This document shows positions 35,084 through 43,204 of a stretch of 64,000 nt of DNA, piece by piece. This stretch comes from DATKDF01 sp963752045. GTDB lineage: Bacteria > Acidobacteriota > Vicinamibacteria > Vicinamibacterales > SCN-69-37. The stretch is taken from NCBI GenBank assembly GCA_963752045.1, contig CAVVWN010000007.1:62001-126000 (forward strand), in the 5' to 3' direction. Each line of letters opens with the position of its first letter. The first letter of the stretch is position 1. The position numbers were made by a program, and so were the translations under genes. A model generated the notes under the pieces. That model did no database searches and was not told where the DNA came from. It was given only the letters and a program-made list of their open reading frames with translations.

Positions 35084-36481
35084 TCAGAACCCGAAGCTCA
35101 CTGCGTACAGGATCTGCAGCGACCGCATCCGCACGGAGGGCGTGGCAGTGAAGGACGGCAGCGTGATCGCTTTCGTCCGTTCGCCCGTGATGTAGGCCAG
35201 CCCGACCGATCCGACGAATCCCTTGAAGTCTATGGCCGCCCCGGCCGACACGCCGAAGAGGTTCAGGCGAGTGAACAGGAACTGCGCCTCTGGCCCCACC
35301 GGCGACCGGTCCGTGTACATGCCGGCATGGGCGGTGACGGCGTTGCTGAAGCGGAAGTGCCCGCCTAGCGCGACGTTCGTCACGGCGTGCCCCGCGTAAC
35401 TGAAGTTCGGAAAAGGCCCTTCGTCGACGACGACGCCATCGCCGCTGACAACCGTGCGCGTGACCGGCTGGTCGGTCGTGAAGACGTTGTACCGGCCGGT
35501 TCCGGCGTGCTGCTTGACGTCGAACTCGATGGCCCCGCGCTCGAACGTCCAGGCCACGCCGGCCGACAGGCTGAACGGCTGTCGGTACCGGAACGCGACG
35601 CTCGAATCCGAGAATTCGAGGAGCACTCCGCGTCCTCCCGACAGGTCAGCTCCCCGATAGATGTTCGAGGAGCTGCCGAACAGCCGGAGTGACGGCAACG
35701 TGAAATGCGCGCCGACCCTCACGTGCGGTCCCGGATCCCACTGAACCCCGCCCGTGACGACCAGGCTCCAGACGCCACCGTTGCCGAAGAGCGTCCCTTC
35801 AACCGTGCGCAGCGTGCCGGCCTGCACGAGGTCTACGAAGAGCGTCTGGTTCTGGTAAAGCGAGTAGTTCGACAGCCGCACCGACCCGCCGAAGCGAAGG
35901 GTCGGTGAATAGTTGTACGCGCCGGCCACGGTCGGGGCAAAATCGGAGAACGAGCTCGTCGTCACGTAAGTGGCCGAGAGCGAGCCGTCCGTGACGGCGC
36001 CGGTCGAGCGGAGCTCGAGCGCCGGCTGGATGGACACCGGCCGCATGAGCAGGAACGCGAACCGCCACTTCTCGAGGTCGAGGGCATCGGGCCCGAGCAC
36101 GACGCCGAACATGCCGCCAATCGACCGGTTGGTGGTGCGCGCGTCGCTCACGAAGCCGCCCTCGATCGAGTAGCGAGTCCACTCCTGCGTGGACAGCCCG
36201 GCCGTTAGGCTCGACGATTGGGCCAGGCCGAGGCCGGCCGGATTGTAGTAGGCGGCAACCGCGCCTTCGGCTCGCGCGGTGAACGCCGCCGCTTCCAGCG
36301 CTTCCTTCTCGCCGATGAGCACGCGGTTGTAGTTCGGCAGGAGCAGGCTCGGCGGAATCGGCGTCTCGAACGCGACGCCCTGGCCGGCCGCCTGAGCCGC
36401 GGCCGGAGGTCCGTACAGCAGCGCCAGCAACGTCGCCACGAGAATGGCGGGACTCTCACGCGCAGCTCCCGGGTTCACCAT
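35084..36481 (-). CDS. OmpP1/FadL-like outer-membrane transporter
   Basis: 465 residues from ATG 36481; the twelve codons before it are not needed because the signal peptide (ILVATLLALLYGPPAAAQA) follows this start. The motif AAYYNPAGLGLAQSSSLTAG is the NPA loop of the FadL family of long-chain fatty-acid and hydrophobic-compound channels. The remainder is alternating beta strands ending in phenylalanine (YAVSFGF). It may bring hydrophobic substrates through the outer membrane. It is followed by the GH43 gene in the same direction. Confidence 0.75.
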   Translation of the reverse strand: MVNPGAARESPAILVATLLALLYGPPAAAQAAGQGVAFETPIPPSLLLPNYNRVLIGEKEALEAAAFTARAEGAVAAYYNPAGLGLAQSSSLTAGLSTQEWTRYSIEGGFVSDARTTNRSIGGMFGVVLGPDALDLEKWRFAFLLMRPVSIQPALELRSTGAVTDGSLSATYVTTSSFSDFAPTVAGAYNYSPTLRFGGSVRLSNYSLYQNQTLFVDLVQAGTLRTVEGTLFGNGGVWSLVVTGGVQWDPGPHVRVGAHFTLPSLRLFGSSSNIYRGADLSGGRGVLLEFSDSSVAFRYRQPFSLSAGVAWTFERGAIEFDVKQHAGTGRYNVFTTDQPVTRTVVSGDGVVVDEGPFPNFSYAGHAVTNVALGGHFRFSNAVTAHAGMYTDRSPVGPEAQFLFTRLNLFGVSAGAAIDFKGFVGSVGLAYITGERTKAITLPSFTATPSVRMRSLQILYAVSFGF

Positions 36482-36646
36482 GCTCCACTCTCCGCCGTCC
36501 GATCCTACCGGCGGCACCCTTCAGGATCCAGCGGAAGAGAGCAGGACCGAGAGTGACCGAACCGCGATGAGCGATCCGCGCGCGTCGGCGGCGTGACAGG
36601 TGTAGCGATGATGCTCGCCTGCGGAACTAGCGCGGGTGTCGAGGGA

Positions 36647-36766
36647 GGGGGACGGGTCTGTTTTCCACAGAATCGCGCCCTCAGGTGCCAGGTCTCCGGG
36701 AGGGCATATGCCCGAGGAGACCTGGCACCATTCGGCGCGATTCTGTGGAAAACAGACCCGTCCCCC
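36647..36766. repeat. 120-bp palindromic element, copy 3
   Basis: Same length, terminal repeat and GGTGCCAGGTCTCC arm as copies 1 and 2. The segment next to the terminal repeat has changed from TTTGGGCG to AATCGCGCC, and the opposite arm has changed to match (GGCGCGATT), so pairing is preserved. It lies in a gap between the FadL-like gene start (36481) and the zinc-ribbon gene (36778). The remaining 165 bases of the gap show no gene. Confidence 0.9.
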
Positions 36767-36777
36767 TATCGCCCGCG

Positions 36778-36954
36778 TCAACCCATCCAGAAGCCCTTGC
36801 GGTGCGAGACGCCGAGGACCTTGCGGCAGCGCGCGCAGAAGTAGACGAAGCGTCGTCCGAGCGTGCTCGTCAGTTCGCGGAAGAGCACCTCCTCAATCGG
36901 CGTGTTGCAGTGCGGGCAGACCGGCGTGTCGTCGCTTTGCCTGAGTCTCAGCAT
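36778..36954 (-). CDS. small zinc-ribbon protein
   Basis: 58 residues from ATG 36954, with GAGGAG six bases upstream. Two CxxC pairs (CPHC and CARC) about 31 residues apart make a zinc ribbon: VCPHCNTPIEEVLFRE ... FVYFCARCRKVLGVSH. The 30 residues that an earlier in-frame start would add have no such character. Proteins like this are often DNA- or RNA-associated, but nothing more specific can be said. It overlaps no other gene; the open frame on the other strand is a shadow. Confidence 0.7.
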   Translation of the reverse strand: MLRLRQSDDTPVCPHCNTPIEEVLFRELTSTLGRRFVYFCARCRKVLGVSHRKGFWMG

Positions 36955-37095
36955 TGGCTCTCCTCGGGTCGCGATGCCGCGCACCTGGCGGCGCATGTGG
37001 CACGACGATACTACGGAGGGCGAGCAGGAGACGTGTCGGGGCATGGGCCCACGTCAGGTCGGCCGGGGCGCCGATGTCTGGTGCATACTCTCGTC

Positions 37096-37554
37096 ATGCC
37101 AACCAGAATCATCGTCGTCGCCGTGATCGCCTTTGCCGCCGGCTGGACCGCCAGCCTGCCGGCCCAGCCTCAGCCGAGCCGCCGGTACTTCTCGCCGCGC
37201 ACCCCTGCCGACACCGCCGCCCCGCCGTACAGCGGATCCGTGCTCGTCGGCAGCACGCTGTATCTGTCGGGCACCATCGGCCGGAACCCAGACGGCACGA
37301 TTCCCGATACCACAGAAGCGGAAGCCAGGAACGTCCTGAACAACGTCAAGGCCTCACTCGAGGCTGCGGGCATGACGATGGACGACCTGGTGACGATGCA
37401 GGTCTTCGCGTCCAACACGGCTGACTACGCCGTGTTCAACCAGATCTACCGGACGTACTTCACGCGCGAGTTCCCGGCACGCGCGTTCGTGGGCGCGGGC
37501 CCGCTCCTCTACGAGGCACGGTTCGAGCTCCAGGGCATTGCCGTGAAGCGGTAG
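37096..37554 (+). CDS. RidA family protein with signal peptide
   Basis: 152 residues from ATG 37096. After a signal peptide (IIVVAVIAFAAGWTASLPAQ) comes a complete YjgF/RidA domain: PYSGSVLVGSTLYLSGTIGR, DTTEAEARNVLNNVKASLEAAG and the closing FPARAFVGAGPLLYEARFELQGIAV. RidA hydrolyses reactive enamine/imine intermediates of pyridoxal-phosphate enzymes and normally acts in the cytosol; an exported form is a known but less common variant, and its substrate is unclear. The conserved arginine of the family (PARAFVG) is present. Confidence 0.85.
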   Translation: MPTRIIVVAVIAFAAGWTASLPAQPQPSRRYFSPRTPADTAAPPYSGSVLVGSTLYLSGTIGRNPDGTIPDTTEAEARNVLNNVKASLEAAGMTMDDLVTMQVFASNTADYAVFNQIYRTYFTREFPARAFVGAGPLLYEARFELQGIAVKR

Positions 37555-37606
37555 GGCGCTTTTTCTCGCGCCACCGGGCACGAGTCCCCGATTACAGTAA
37601 GGGGCC

Positions 37607-38929
37607 ATGGACACCCCCGATTCGGCCGTGCCCTCGGGCTGGCGCGGCTGGCTGCCCGCGGGCGTGCGGCCCTACCTGGAACCGGCGCCGCTTGCCGCGG
37701 CCTTCCTCGGCATCTCGTCCGGCTTCGCGTTCGCCATGATCGGCGCGACGCTCACGACGAGGCTCGCGCAGTACGGCATCCGGAAGAGCGCGGTCACGGC
37801 GTTCGCGCTGACGTTTCTGGCCTACAACTTCAAGTTCCTGTGGGCGCCGCTCGTCGATACCATCCGTATCCCGTTCATCGGCCGTTTCGGCCAGCGACGA
37901 TCGTGGCTCTGGTTGGTGGGCATCGTGGTGATGGCGGCGGTGGCCGCGCTCGGCGCGACCGACCCGGAGACGGCGCTGCCGGTCGTGGCGGCGGCGGCGA
38001 TCGGCGTGGGCATCGCGGGCGCCACGTTCGACATCGTCATCGACGCTTATCGCATCGAGTTGCTCGAACCGCGGCAGCTCGGCGTCGGGTCCGGCATGTC
38101 GCAGTACGGCTGGCGCATCGGAGCCGCGTCGTCCGGGGCGCTGGCCCTGGTCGTGGCGGCACGTTACGGCTGGGGCATGGCCTACGCGGCGTGCGCCCTC
38201 TTCGCGCTTCCGGCGATGGCCGTCGGCCTGGTCATGGGCGAGCCGTCGCGGCGGCGTCCACCCGAGCCCACGCGCGGCGTCATGGCGGCGGTCACGGCCT
38301 ATTTCAGTCCTCTCGCCGAGTTCCTGCGCCGCAGGGGCGCGGTCATCGTGCTCGTGTTCGTGCTGATCCACAAGATCGGCGACACGCTGGCCAACCTGAC
38401 GCTACGGCTGCTCTTCCAGGATCTGGGCTTCACGAACGACGAAGTCGCCTTTTACGACGTCGGCATCGGTTTCGTCGCGTTGCTTGCGGGCGTGTTCGTC
38501 GGCGGCGTCCTCTATTCGAGCCTGGGGATGAAGCGCTCGGTGCTCGTGAGCCTGGTGCTGATGGCCGTCTCCAACGTGAGCTTCGCGGCGCTGGCGGCCT
38601 ACGGGCACAGCAACGTCGGCATGGCCGCGGCCATCGGCTTCGAGAACTTCGCGAGCGGCATCGGCGGCGTTGCGGTCGTGGCGTATCTCTCGGCGCTCTG
38701 CAACCTGCGCTTCACGGCCACGCAGTACGCGCTGCTTTCGGCGCTCGCGAGCATTGCCGGCCGGTTCCTCACCGGCACGACCGCCGGCGCGCTCATCGAG
38801 GCGATGGGGTACATCAACTTCTACCTGCTGACGACGATCGTCGCCATCCCGGGCGTGCTGCTCTTCTGGTTCATGATCCGCTCGGGCCTGGCCGACGTCT
38901 CGATCGGCACGGCCGGCAGGGACGCGTGA
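37607..38929 (+). CDS. AmpG-like MFS transporter (muropeptide permease family)
   Basis: 440 residues with 12 predicted helices. Segments such as LGISSGFAFAMIGATLTTRLA, LWAPLVDTIRIPFIGRFGQRRSWL and DIVIDAYRIELLEPRQLGVGSGM match the AmpG branch of the Major Facilitator family, which brings anhydro-muropeptides from the periplasm into the cell for cell-wall recycling and beta-lactamase induction. No amidase or beta-lactamase gene lies nearby, so the role is inferred from sequence only. Confidence 0.85.
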   Translation: MDTPDSAVPSGWRGWLPAGVRPYLEPAPLAAAFLGISSGFAFAMIGATLTTRLAQYGIRKSAVTAFALTFLAYNFKFLWAPLVDTIRIPFIGRFGQRRSWLWLVGIVVMAAVAALGATDPETALPVVAAAAIGVGIAGATFDIVIDAYRIELLEPRQLGVGSGMSQYGWRIGAASSGALALVVAARYGWGMAYAACALFALPAMAVGLVMGEPSRRRPPEPTRGVMAAVTAYFSPLAEFLRRRGAVIVLVFVLIHKIGDTLANLTLRLLFQDLGFTNDEVAFYDVGIGFVALLAGVFVGGVLYSSLGMKRSVLVSLVLMAVSNVSFAALAAYGHSNVGMAAAIGFENFASGIGGVAVVAYLSALCNLRFTATQYALLSALASIAGRFLTGTTAGALIEAMGYINFYLLTTIVAIPGVLLFWFMIRSGLADVSIGTAGRDA

Positions 38930-39025
38930 CCGACGGGTCGCGAGGCTGGCGCGCACGTCCTCGGCCTCTTCTATATACTCCGCCCGGGCCAGTGACGCGC
39001 CCCGTCAACCAGGAGCAACCGCCCC

Positions 39026-39409
39026 ATGCCCCCGACCCTCATCGCCGGCACCATCACCGTGAACCTGGCTCTCGTGAGTTACGCAGTGGGCATCATCATG
39101 GAACAGCGGAGCCGTCGAGTGAGCGCGACAACGCTCGCGTGGCTGCGCCTGGGTGTCGTCCTGGATATCGGCGCCACGGCCTTGATGATCGCCGGTTCGA
39201 GCAACGGACCATTCACGCCTCATGGAGTTCTGGGGTTCTCTTCGCTGGCGGCGATGATCATCGAAACCAGCCTGGCCTGGCGTCACCGTGCGAGTTTCGG
39301 CGACGAGATTGTCCCGAGCTGGTTGCATCAGTACTCGAGGGTCGCCTTCGGGTGGTGGATCGTGGCCTACATCACTGGTGTGGCCCTCGTGATGAGCGCG
39401 CGGGGGTGA
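39026..39409 (+). CDS. small four-helix membrane protein, unknown function
   Basis: 127 residues with four hydrophobic helices (LIAGTITVNLALVSYAVGII, LRLGVVLDIGATALMIAGS, LGFSSLAAMIIETSLAW, WWIVAYITGVALVMSA). It has AGGAGC ten bases upstream of ATG 39026. The layout and a conserved-looking HG in PHGVLGF recall small heme/quinone membrane proteins, but I cannot assign a family. It lies alone between the AmpG-like gene and a hairpin repeat region. Confidence 0.6.
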   Translation: MPPTLIAGTITVNLALVSYAVGIIMEQRSRRVSATTLAWLRLGVVLDIGATALMIAGSSNGPFTPHGVLGFSSLAAMIIETSLAWRHRASFGDEIVPSWLHQYSRVAFGWWIVAYITGVALVMSARG

Positions 39410-39475
39410 GGGAGGGCCGACACGCTACGCTTGACCCCGGTGGCCACTTGCGTTGACGTGCTCACGGTATCCCCA

Positions 39476-39526
39476 GGGGCCGGCTTCAGCCGGCCCACCG
39501 CAGGGCGGGCTGAAGCCCGCCCCTCC
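39476..39526. repeat. paired GC-rich hairpin repeats (BIME-like)
   Basis: Two adjacent hairpins facing opposite ways: GGGCCGGCTTCAGCCGGCCC (39477-39496) and GGGCGGGCTGAAGCCCGCCC (39503-39522), flanked by AGGGG and CCTCC. The same pair, with the order of the two stem types swapped, is at 46053-46101, and two direct copies of the second type are at 43133-43192. The rest of the gap 39410-39711 holds no gene that I can support. Confidence 0.85.
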
Positions 39527-39711
39527 GACACCCGACGACGCATCGGCGGCGCGAACCGGATCGAGCGGAGTAGGGGATCGTGAGCCGCATGAGCCGTCAG
39601 CCGGATGCCTTCGTCCGAGTCTTCCGTGTGGCTGCAGCCGCTCGATCATCTCCCAGCGCTTGGGACTCAACACCCGGAACGAGCACCGAGCACTCGGAAC
39701 TGGCGGTCACC

Positions 39712-40416
39712 TCACCCGCGGCGCAGTCGCTCCAGCTCGGCGCGCAATGGCCGCCAATAGTGCCGATCGCGATCGCGTTCTTCCAGTTCCTCTGCCAGCA
39801 GCGCGCCCGCGAGGTCAGCCTCATGTCCACGGACCGCGGCGTCAAGGAGCGGGCGCGCGGCCGCCAACCGCCGACAGGGCCCGGGGTAGCGGCCGGCGAG
39901 TTCGATCAGCAGTTCCGGAGTGCGAAGTTCGCGCATCCAGAAACGTACGTGTGCGGCGGACGCACGGCTGCGGTGCTCGAAATAGTGTGCCTCGACGAGG
40001 CGCCGGATCATTGGCCAGTCTCTGTCTCGCTGTGTCTTCTTGGCCTGCACCAGGTCCGGCAGTGAGAGCAGATCGCAGCGCTGACCGTCCTCGAGTTCAA
40101 TGGTGGTGCGTCGTCTCCATAACCGCTCGAACGGATCCACGCCACGCATCTTGGCCATCACGTCGACCCGCATGCGTGCCGCGTCCGGATGTCGACACCG
40201 GAAGCGCACGGCGTGGCCGCGCCGAAGGAATCGGGCCTGGAAGGGTGGCACGGCGATGACATCGGCCTGCAAGTCGGCCAGTGCCAGGCGCAGCCGCGCC
40301 AGATTGGCCGCATCGGCCACGATCGCGAGGTCTGTGTCCCGGCTAAACTCGGCCGCGCCGTAGAACACGCACGCCTGGCCGCCCATGAGCAGGGCGCGCA
40401 CGCGGCGCACGCGCAT
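39712..40416 (-). CDS. nucleotidyltransferase-fold protein
   Basis: 234 residues from ATG 40416. The N-terminus RALLMGGQACVFYGAAEFSRDTDLAIVAD is a nucleotidyltransferase core with the G-G-x(n)-D-x-D pattern. It occurs with a small upstream partner (40343-40573), whose end overlaps this gene by 74 bases. Such pairs resemble the minimal nucleotidyltransferase/HEPN-type or AbiEii-type modules often involved in toxin-antitoxin action, but this partner has no HEPN or antitoxin motif I can see. Start at 40416 is preferred because it falls in the overlap; 40500 is also open. Confidence 0.65.
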   Translation of the reverse strand: MRVRRVRALLMGGQACVFYGAAEFSRDTDLAIVADAANLARLRLALADLQADVIAVPPFQARFLRRGHAVRFRCRHPDAARMRVDVMAKMRGVDPFERLWRRRTTIELEDGQRCDLLSLPDLVQAKKTQRDRDWPMIRRLVEAHYFEHRSRASAAHVRFWMRELRTPELLIELAGRYPGPCRRLAAARPLLDAAVRGHEADLAGALLAEELEERDRDRHYWRPLRAELERLRRG

Positions 40417-40573
40417 CGAAGAAAGGACTGTGAGTATCGGGTTCGGGATCAAGCGAGCCTCCGAGCGCGAGATAGGTGTGCCACAGCTTCTCACTCTCAC
40501 GCCACCGCTGGACTGGCGTCAGGCGATACCACTCCGCCCACTCCTCGCCCACGACATCGACCGCCCGTTGCAT
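40343..40573 (-). CDS. small protein partner of the nucleotidyltransferase
   Basis: 76 residues from ATG 40573 (MQRAVDVVGEEWAEWYRLT). The core EWYRLTPVQRWRESEKLWHTYLALGG and the proline/aspartate-rich SLDPEPDTHSPFF look like a conserved short helical protein; the end is arginine-rich where it overlaps the downstream gene. The original stop may have been lost, since the conserved part ends at FFDA and then runs on. Translationally coupled to the nucleotidyltransferase. Function unknown. Confidence 0.55.
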   Translation of the reverse strand: MQRAVDVVGEEWAEWYRLTPVQRWRESEKLWHTYLALGGSLDPEPDTHSPFFDARAPRARPAHGRPGVRVLRRGRV

Positions 40574-40679
40574 GGAACCATCATAACGATCGACAGGCGC
40601 CTCGTCACCGCGTGAGGTCCGTTTGCCTGCCCCAACGTGCTCAGCTACACTGCGCCGAAGCGTCACCGGAACAACCACG

Positions 40680-40976
40680 TCATACGGCTTGTCCCCGGCG
40701 CCCTTTCACTGCTCGCGGTCTGCGGCTTCCTCGGGGTGAAGCGACGCCGTCGATGATGCGCCTCTGCTCATCGATTGAACCGAACACCTCGGCGCGGTCC
40801 CTGGCCGACTCGCTCACGCTGGCGTACGACCACAAGTGGTTGACGAGCGCGCCGTACGTCCACGGGCCTGTCTGCTTCAGCACGACGGCTGTGGGCCCGA
40901 CCGACCACTTGCCGGCGCCGAGGAACGCGTTGGTGGTCGTGGGTATGCCGAGCACGGGTCCGATGGCCAATCTCAA
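40680..40976 (-). pseudogene. remnant of a transporter-like outer-membrane protein
   Basis: A stretch of about 50 residues, IGPVLGIPTTTNAFLGAGKWSVGPTAVVLKQTGPWTYGALVNHLWSYA, looks like the middle of a larger envelope protein family (GAGKW-x-GPTAVVLKQ-x-GPWTYGAL-x-NH) that I associate with neuromedin-U-type transporter annotations. The start (TTG) and the final part, which is arginine-rich, have no such similarity, and neither the N- nor the C-terminus of the family is present. It is therefore probably a decayed fragment next to the tRNA cluster. Confidence 0.5.
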
Positions 40977-41125
40977 GCATACCGTGCGAGGCCCTCACGG
41001 TCCGTCAGCCAGGTTGCGAGAAGCGCCGCCGGCCACTCGATGCCGACCTCTTCGAGTGCCGATGCGACCGTGCCCTGTGAAAACCGCCGTGCCACGCGCG
41101 CGGTGTCGATCTCGATCGGGCTCAT
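40973..41125 (-). CDS. short open frame of unknown function (possible remnant)
   Basis: 50 residues from ATG 41125, ending with TGA at 40973-40975: begins SPIEIDTARVARRFSQ and continues ALEEVGIEWPAALLATWLTD. The mix of residues looks coding (no arginine- or proline-rich shadow pattern), but no ribosome site is clear and the frame before the ATG (EVLLIGS) also looks coding, so it may be the tail of a lost gene. The 240 bases on to the tRNA at 41366 show no other feature. Confidence 0.3.
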   Translation of the reverse strand: MSPIEIDTARVARRFSQGTVASALEEVGIEWPAALLATWLTDREGLARYA

Positions 41126-41365
41126 GGAGCCGATGAGGAGCACTTCGTGCAACAGCGAGACTTCGCCTCCAAGTCAGGTGGGAGCTGCAGGTTCATGTCT
41201 TCAGCGCGGGACCCGGACGCGGCTCAGTCAACGGAGCGGACACGGAGCGGACCATGACGCGTCGCGCGAAGGCCGACGCGCGAAGTTAGGGTGTCAGTTA
41301 GGGTTTCACCCCGCAGATCGACCTGCGAACAACAGGCGAAAAGTGGCGGATTGTGGAGGAAAGAG

Positions 41366-41441
41366 TGGTGAGCCCGGAAGGAATCGAACCTTCAACCAAC
41401 AGATTAAGAGTCTGCTGCTCTGCCAGTTGAGCTACGGGCCC
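41366..41441 (-). tRNA. tRNA-Lys (CTT)
   Basis: 76 bases on the minus strand including the encoded CCA. The acceptor stem is GGGCCCG/CGGGCTC, with D-arm sequence TAGCTCAACTGG, T-arm GGTTCGATTCC, and an anticodon loop CTCTTAA, so the anticodon is CTT (Lys, AAG codons). First of three tRNA genes in the same direction. Confidence 0.95.
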
Positions 41442-41461
41442 ACGCGAGTGTGGGTGGCATG

Positions 41462-41538
<77 letters not shown>

Positions 41539-41580
41539 ACGGCCGCGGCCTGCTCTCGCTGCCGCGGAAACACTGAATTG

Positions 41581-41657
<77 letters not shown>

Positions 41658-41678
41658 ACGATCTCGAAGCCTATCACA

Positions 41679-41714
41679 CAGATCCCAGATCCCAGATTCC
41701 AGATCCTCAGATTC
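41679..41714. repeat. heptamer repeat array (GGRATCT family), right beside the tRNA cluster
   Basis: On the minus strand about five units of GGAATCT / GGGATCT (one with an extra base) lie between tRNA-Arg(TCG) and the stop of the radical SAM gene. The same heptamers form a larger inverted pair at 44675-44807, at the other side of the three-gene cassette. Confidence 0.85.
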
Positions 41715-41721
41715 ACCGGCT

Positions 41722-42726
41722 CTATGACGAGCCGTGTCCGTTGCGGCTCGTGCCGAGCGTCCGGGCCCAGCGCATGCCGTCGCCGACCCTGATCGACCCC
41801 TTGAAGAGCGTCTTGAGCGAGACGACGCCGCCCAGCTTGTAGCGGCCGACCGCGTCGAGCCCGACCGACGCCATGCAGCCGCACTGGGTGCAGTCAGGAT
41901 CGCCCCCGAACTGGCACGGCGCGATCGCCTTCTTCAGGTCCGACGAGAGGCACGACGTGGTCTTCGCGAAGATGCACTCGTCGGGCGTTGGCGGCGGCGA
42001 CAGATAGCCCTGCGTCACGATCGGGCGCATGTCCGCCAGCTTCGGGTGCTGGTGGTAGAGCTCGGTGATTTCGGCCACCACGCGTTGTCGATCCTCCGGC
42101 CTCAGCATCTCGGGCGAGTCTTCGCCCCGCTGCGGAGTGTAGAGCGAGAACCAGATGCGCTTGACGTCGGGGTTGGCCGCCCAGAACTCGGTGAACTCCG
42201 TGACGTAGCCGGGCCGCGTCTGCTGGCGCGTGACCGTGCAGTGCACCGTGATCTGCTGTCCCTTGATGTGCTTGAGAATCCGGTCGTACGTGGCCGGCGC
42301 CCGCCGCACGTCGTGCTCGGGGGCAAGCCCGTCAATCGACACACACACCTGCAGGCGTGGCATGCCGATCCATTCTTCGGGGATGGGCCGCACGGCGCTC
42401 GTGACCACCTGCGTGTGAATGCCCATACCCGTGAGCTTCGGCAAGAGCGCGTTGAGCTCGCGGAACCTGACGAGGGGCTCGCCGCCGACGAGGGAAATGT
42501 GTATCGGCTTGCGCTTTTTGACCACGTCCAGGATGCCGTCAATGAGCTCCTGGCCCTTGAAGTCGGCCAGATCCCGCAGCACGACGCCTCCGCCCAGATG
42601 CTCGTCGCCGTAGGCGTAACAGCCGGGACACCTGAGCGGGCACTCCCTCGTGATCTCGATCGAGAGGTTCGGCTGGTAGCCCGACAGGATCAGACCCCAC
42701 GCCTGGACGACGTGACCGCTATTCAT
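41722..42726 (-). CDS. radical SAM protein with SPASM-like C-terminal cysteines
   Basis: 334 residues. The radical SAM cluster motif is CPLRCPGC (CxxxCxxC) near residue 29, followed by VGGEPLVRF and VCVSIDGLAPEHD typical of the anaerobic sulfatase-maturase / PqqE-like branch. The C-terminal region has CIFAKTTSC and CQFGGDPDCTQCGC, which probably hold extra iron-sulfur clusters. Such enzymes modify peptides or heme-like substrates; none is evident here. Its start overlaps the end of a 2Fe-2S ferredoxin gene by 8 bases, suggesting the ferredoxin gives it electrons. Confidence 0.85.
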   Translation of the reverse strand: MNSGHVVQAWGLILSGYQPNLSIEITRECPLRCPGCYAYGDEHLGGGVVLRDLADFKGQELIDGILDVVKKRKPIHISLVGGEPLVRFRELNALLPKLTGMGIHTQVVTSAVRPIPEEWIGMPRLQVCVSIDGLAPEHDVRRAPATYDRILKHIKGQQITVHCTVTRQQTRPGYVTEFTEFWAANPDVKRIWFSLYTPQRGEDSPEMLRPEDRQRVVAEITELYHQHPKLADMRPIVTQGYLSPPPTPDECIFAKTTSCLSSDLKKAIAPCQFGGDPDCTQCGCMASVGLDAVGRYKLGGVVSLKTLFKGSIRVGDGMRWARTLGTSRNGHGSS

Positions 42727-43120
42727 CCGACGAGCTTATCTGGGGTGCGGAGCGGTCCGCAAACAGGGGGTTGTTCGCGAAAGCCAGCGCGGCCACCGGA
42801 CGTCCGGCGATCAGGTGTTCCTGAATGATGCGCTCGGCGTTCTCCGGGGTGACGTTCCGGTACCAGACGCCCTCCGGATAGACGACGGCGATCGGCCCGC
42901 CCGTGCAGATGCGCAGACAGTTGCACTTCGTCCGGTAGGCCGGGCCGGACGGACCGGCGAGGCCGAGCTCCTTCATCCGGCGCTTGACGTAGTCCCAGGT
43001 GGCGGCGCCCTCCTCCGTCGTCGTGCAGTCGGGCCCGGCGCACACGAAGAGGTGCCGCCGGATGTGTCCGACGCCGAAGGCTGCCGCGGCGGCCTCGGGG
43101 GTGGTGCGTTCTTTCGGCAA
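42719..43120 (-). CDS. thioredoxin-like [2Fe-2S] ferredoxin
   Basis: 133 residues. The domain HLFVCAGPDCTTTEEGAATWDYVKRRMKELG ... TKCNCLRICTGGPIAVVYPEGVWY is the thioredoxin-fold ferredoxin. Four cysteines fit cluster binding (the CAGPDC pair region plus CNCLRIC). The tail FANNPLFADRSAP is not part of the domain. It overlaps the radical SAM gene and is probably its electron donor. The 12 bases before a direct hairpin repeat (43133) separate it from the rhodanese fusion gene upstream. Confidence 0.85.
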   Translation of the reverse strand: MPKERTTPEAAAAAFGVGHIRRHLFVCAGPDCTTTEEGAATWDYVKRRMKELGLAGPSGPAYRTKCNCLRICTGGPIAVVYPEGVWYRNVTPENAERIIQEHLIAGRPVAALAFANNPLFADRSAPQISSSDE

Positions 43121-43132
43121 GGTACCTTCCGC

Positions 43133-43192
43133 TCATGGGCGGGCTGAAGCCCGCCCCTCCAGTCATGGGCGGGCTGAAGCCCGCCCCTCCAG
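43133..43192. repeat. two direct copies of a 30-bp hairpin repeat
   Basis: The 30-base unit TCATGGGCGGGCTGAAGCCC followed by GCCCCTCCAG occurs twice in tandem without a change. Each contains a GGGCGGGCTGAAGCCCGCCC hairpin. It belongs to the same family as the pairs at 39476-39526 and 46053-46101. It lies between the rhodanese fusion gene's stop and the ferredoxin gene's start on the minus strand. Confidence 0.9.
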
Positions 43193-43204
43193 GTGCTCCG
43201 GGAG

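Noticed and set aside
36685..37095. N-terminal extension of the RidA gene
   Set aside because: The extension runs through the palindromic element and opposite the zinc-ribbon gene; RidA has a proper signal peptide starting at 37096.
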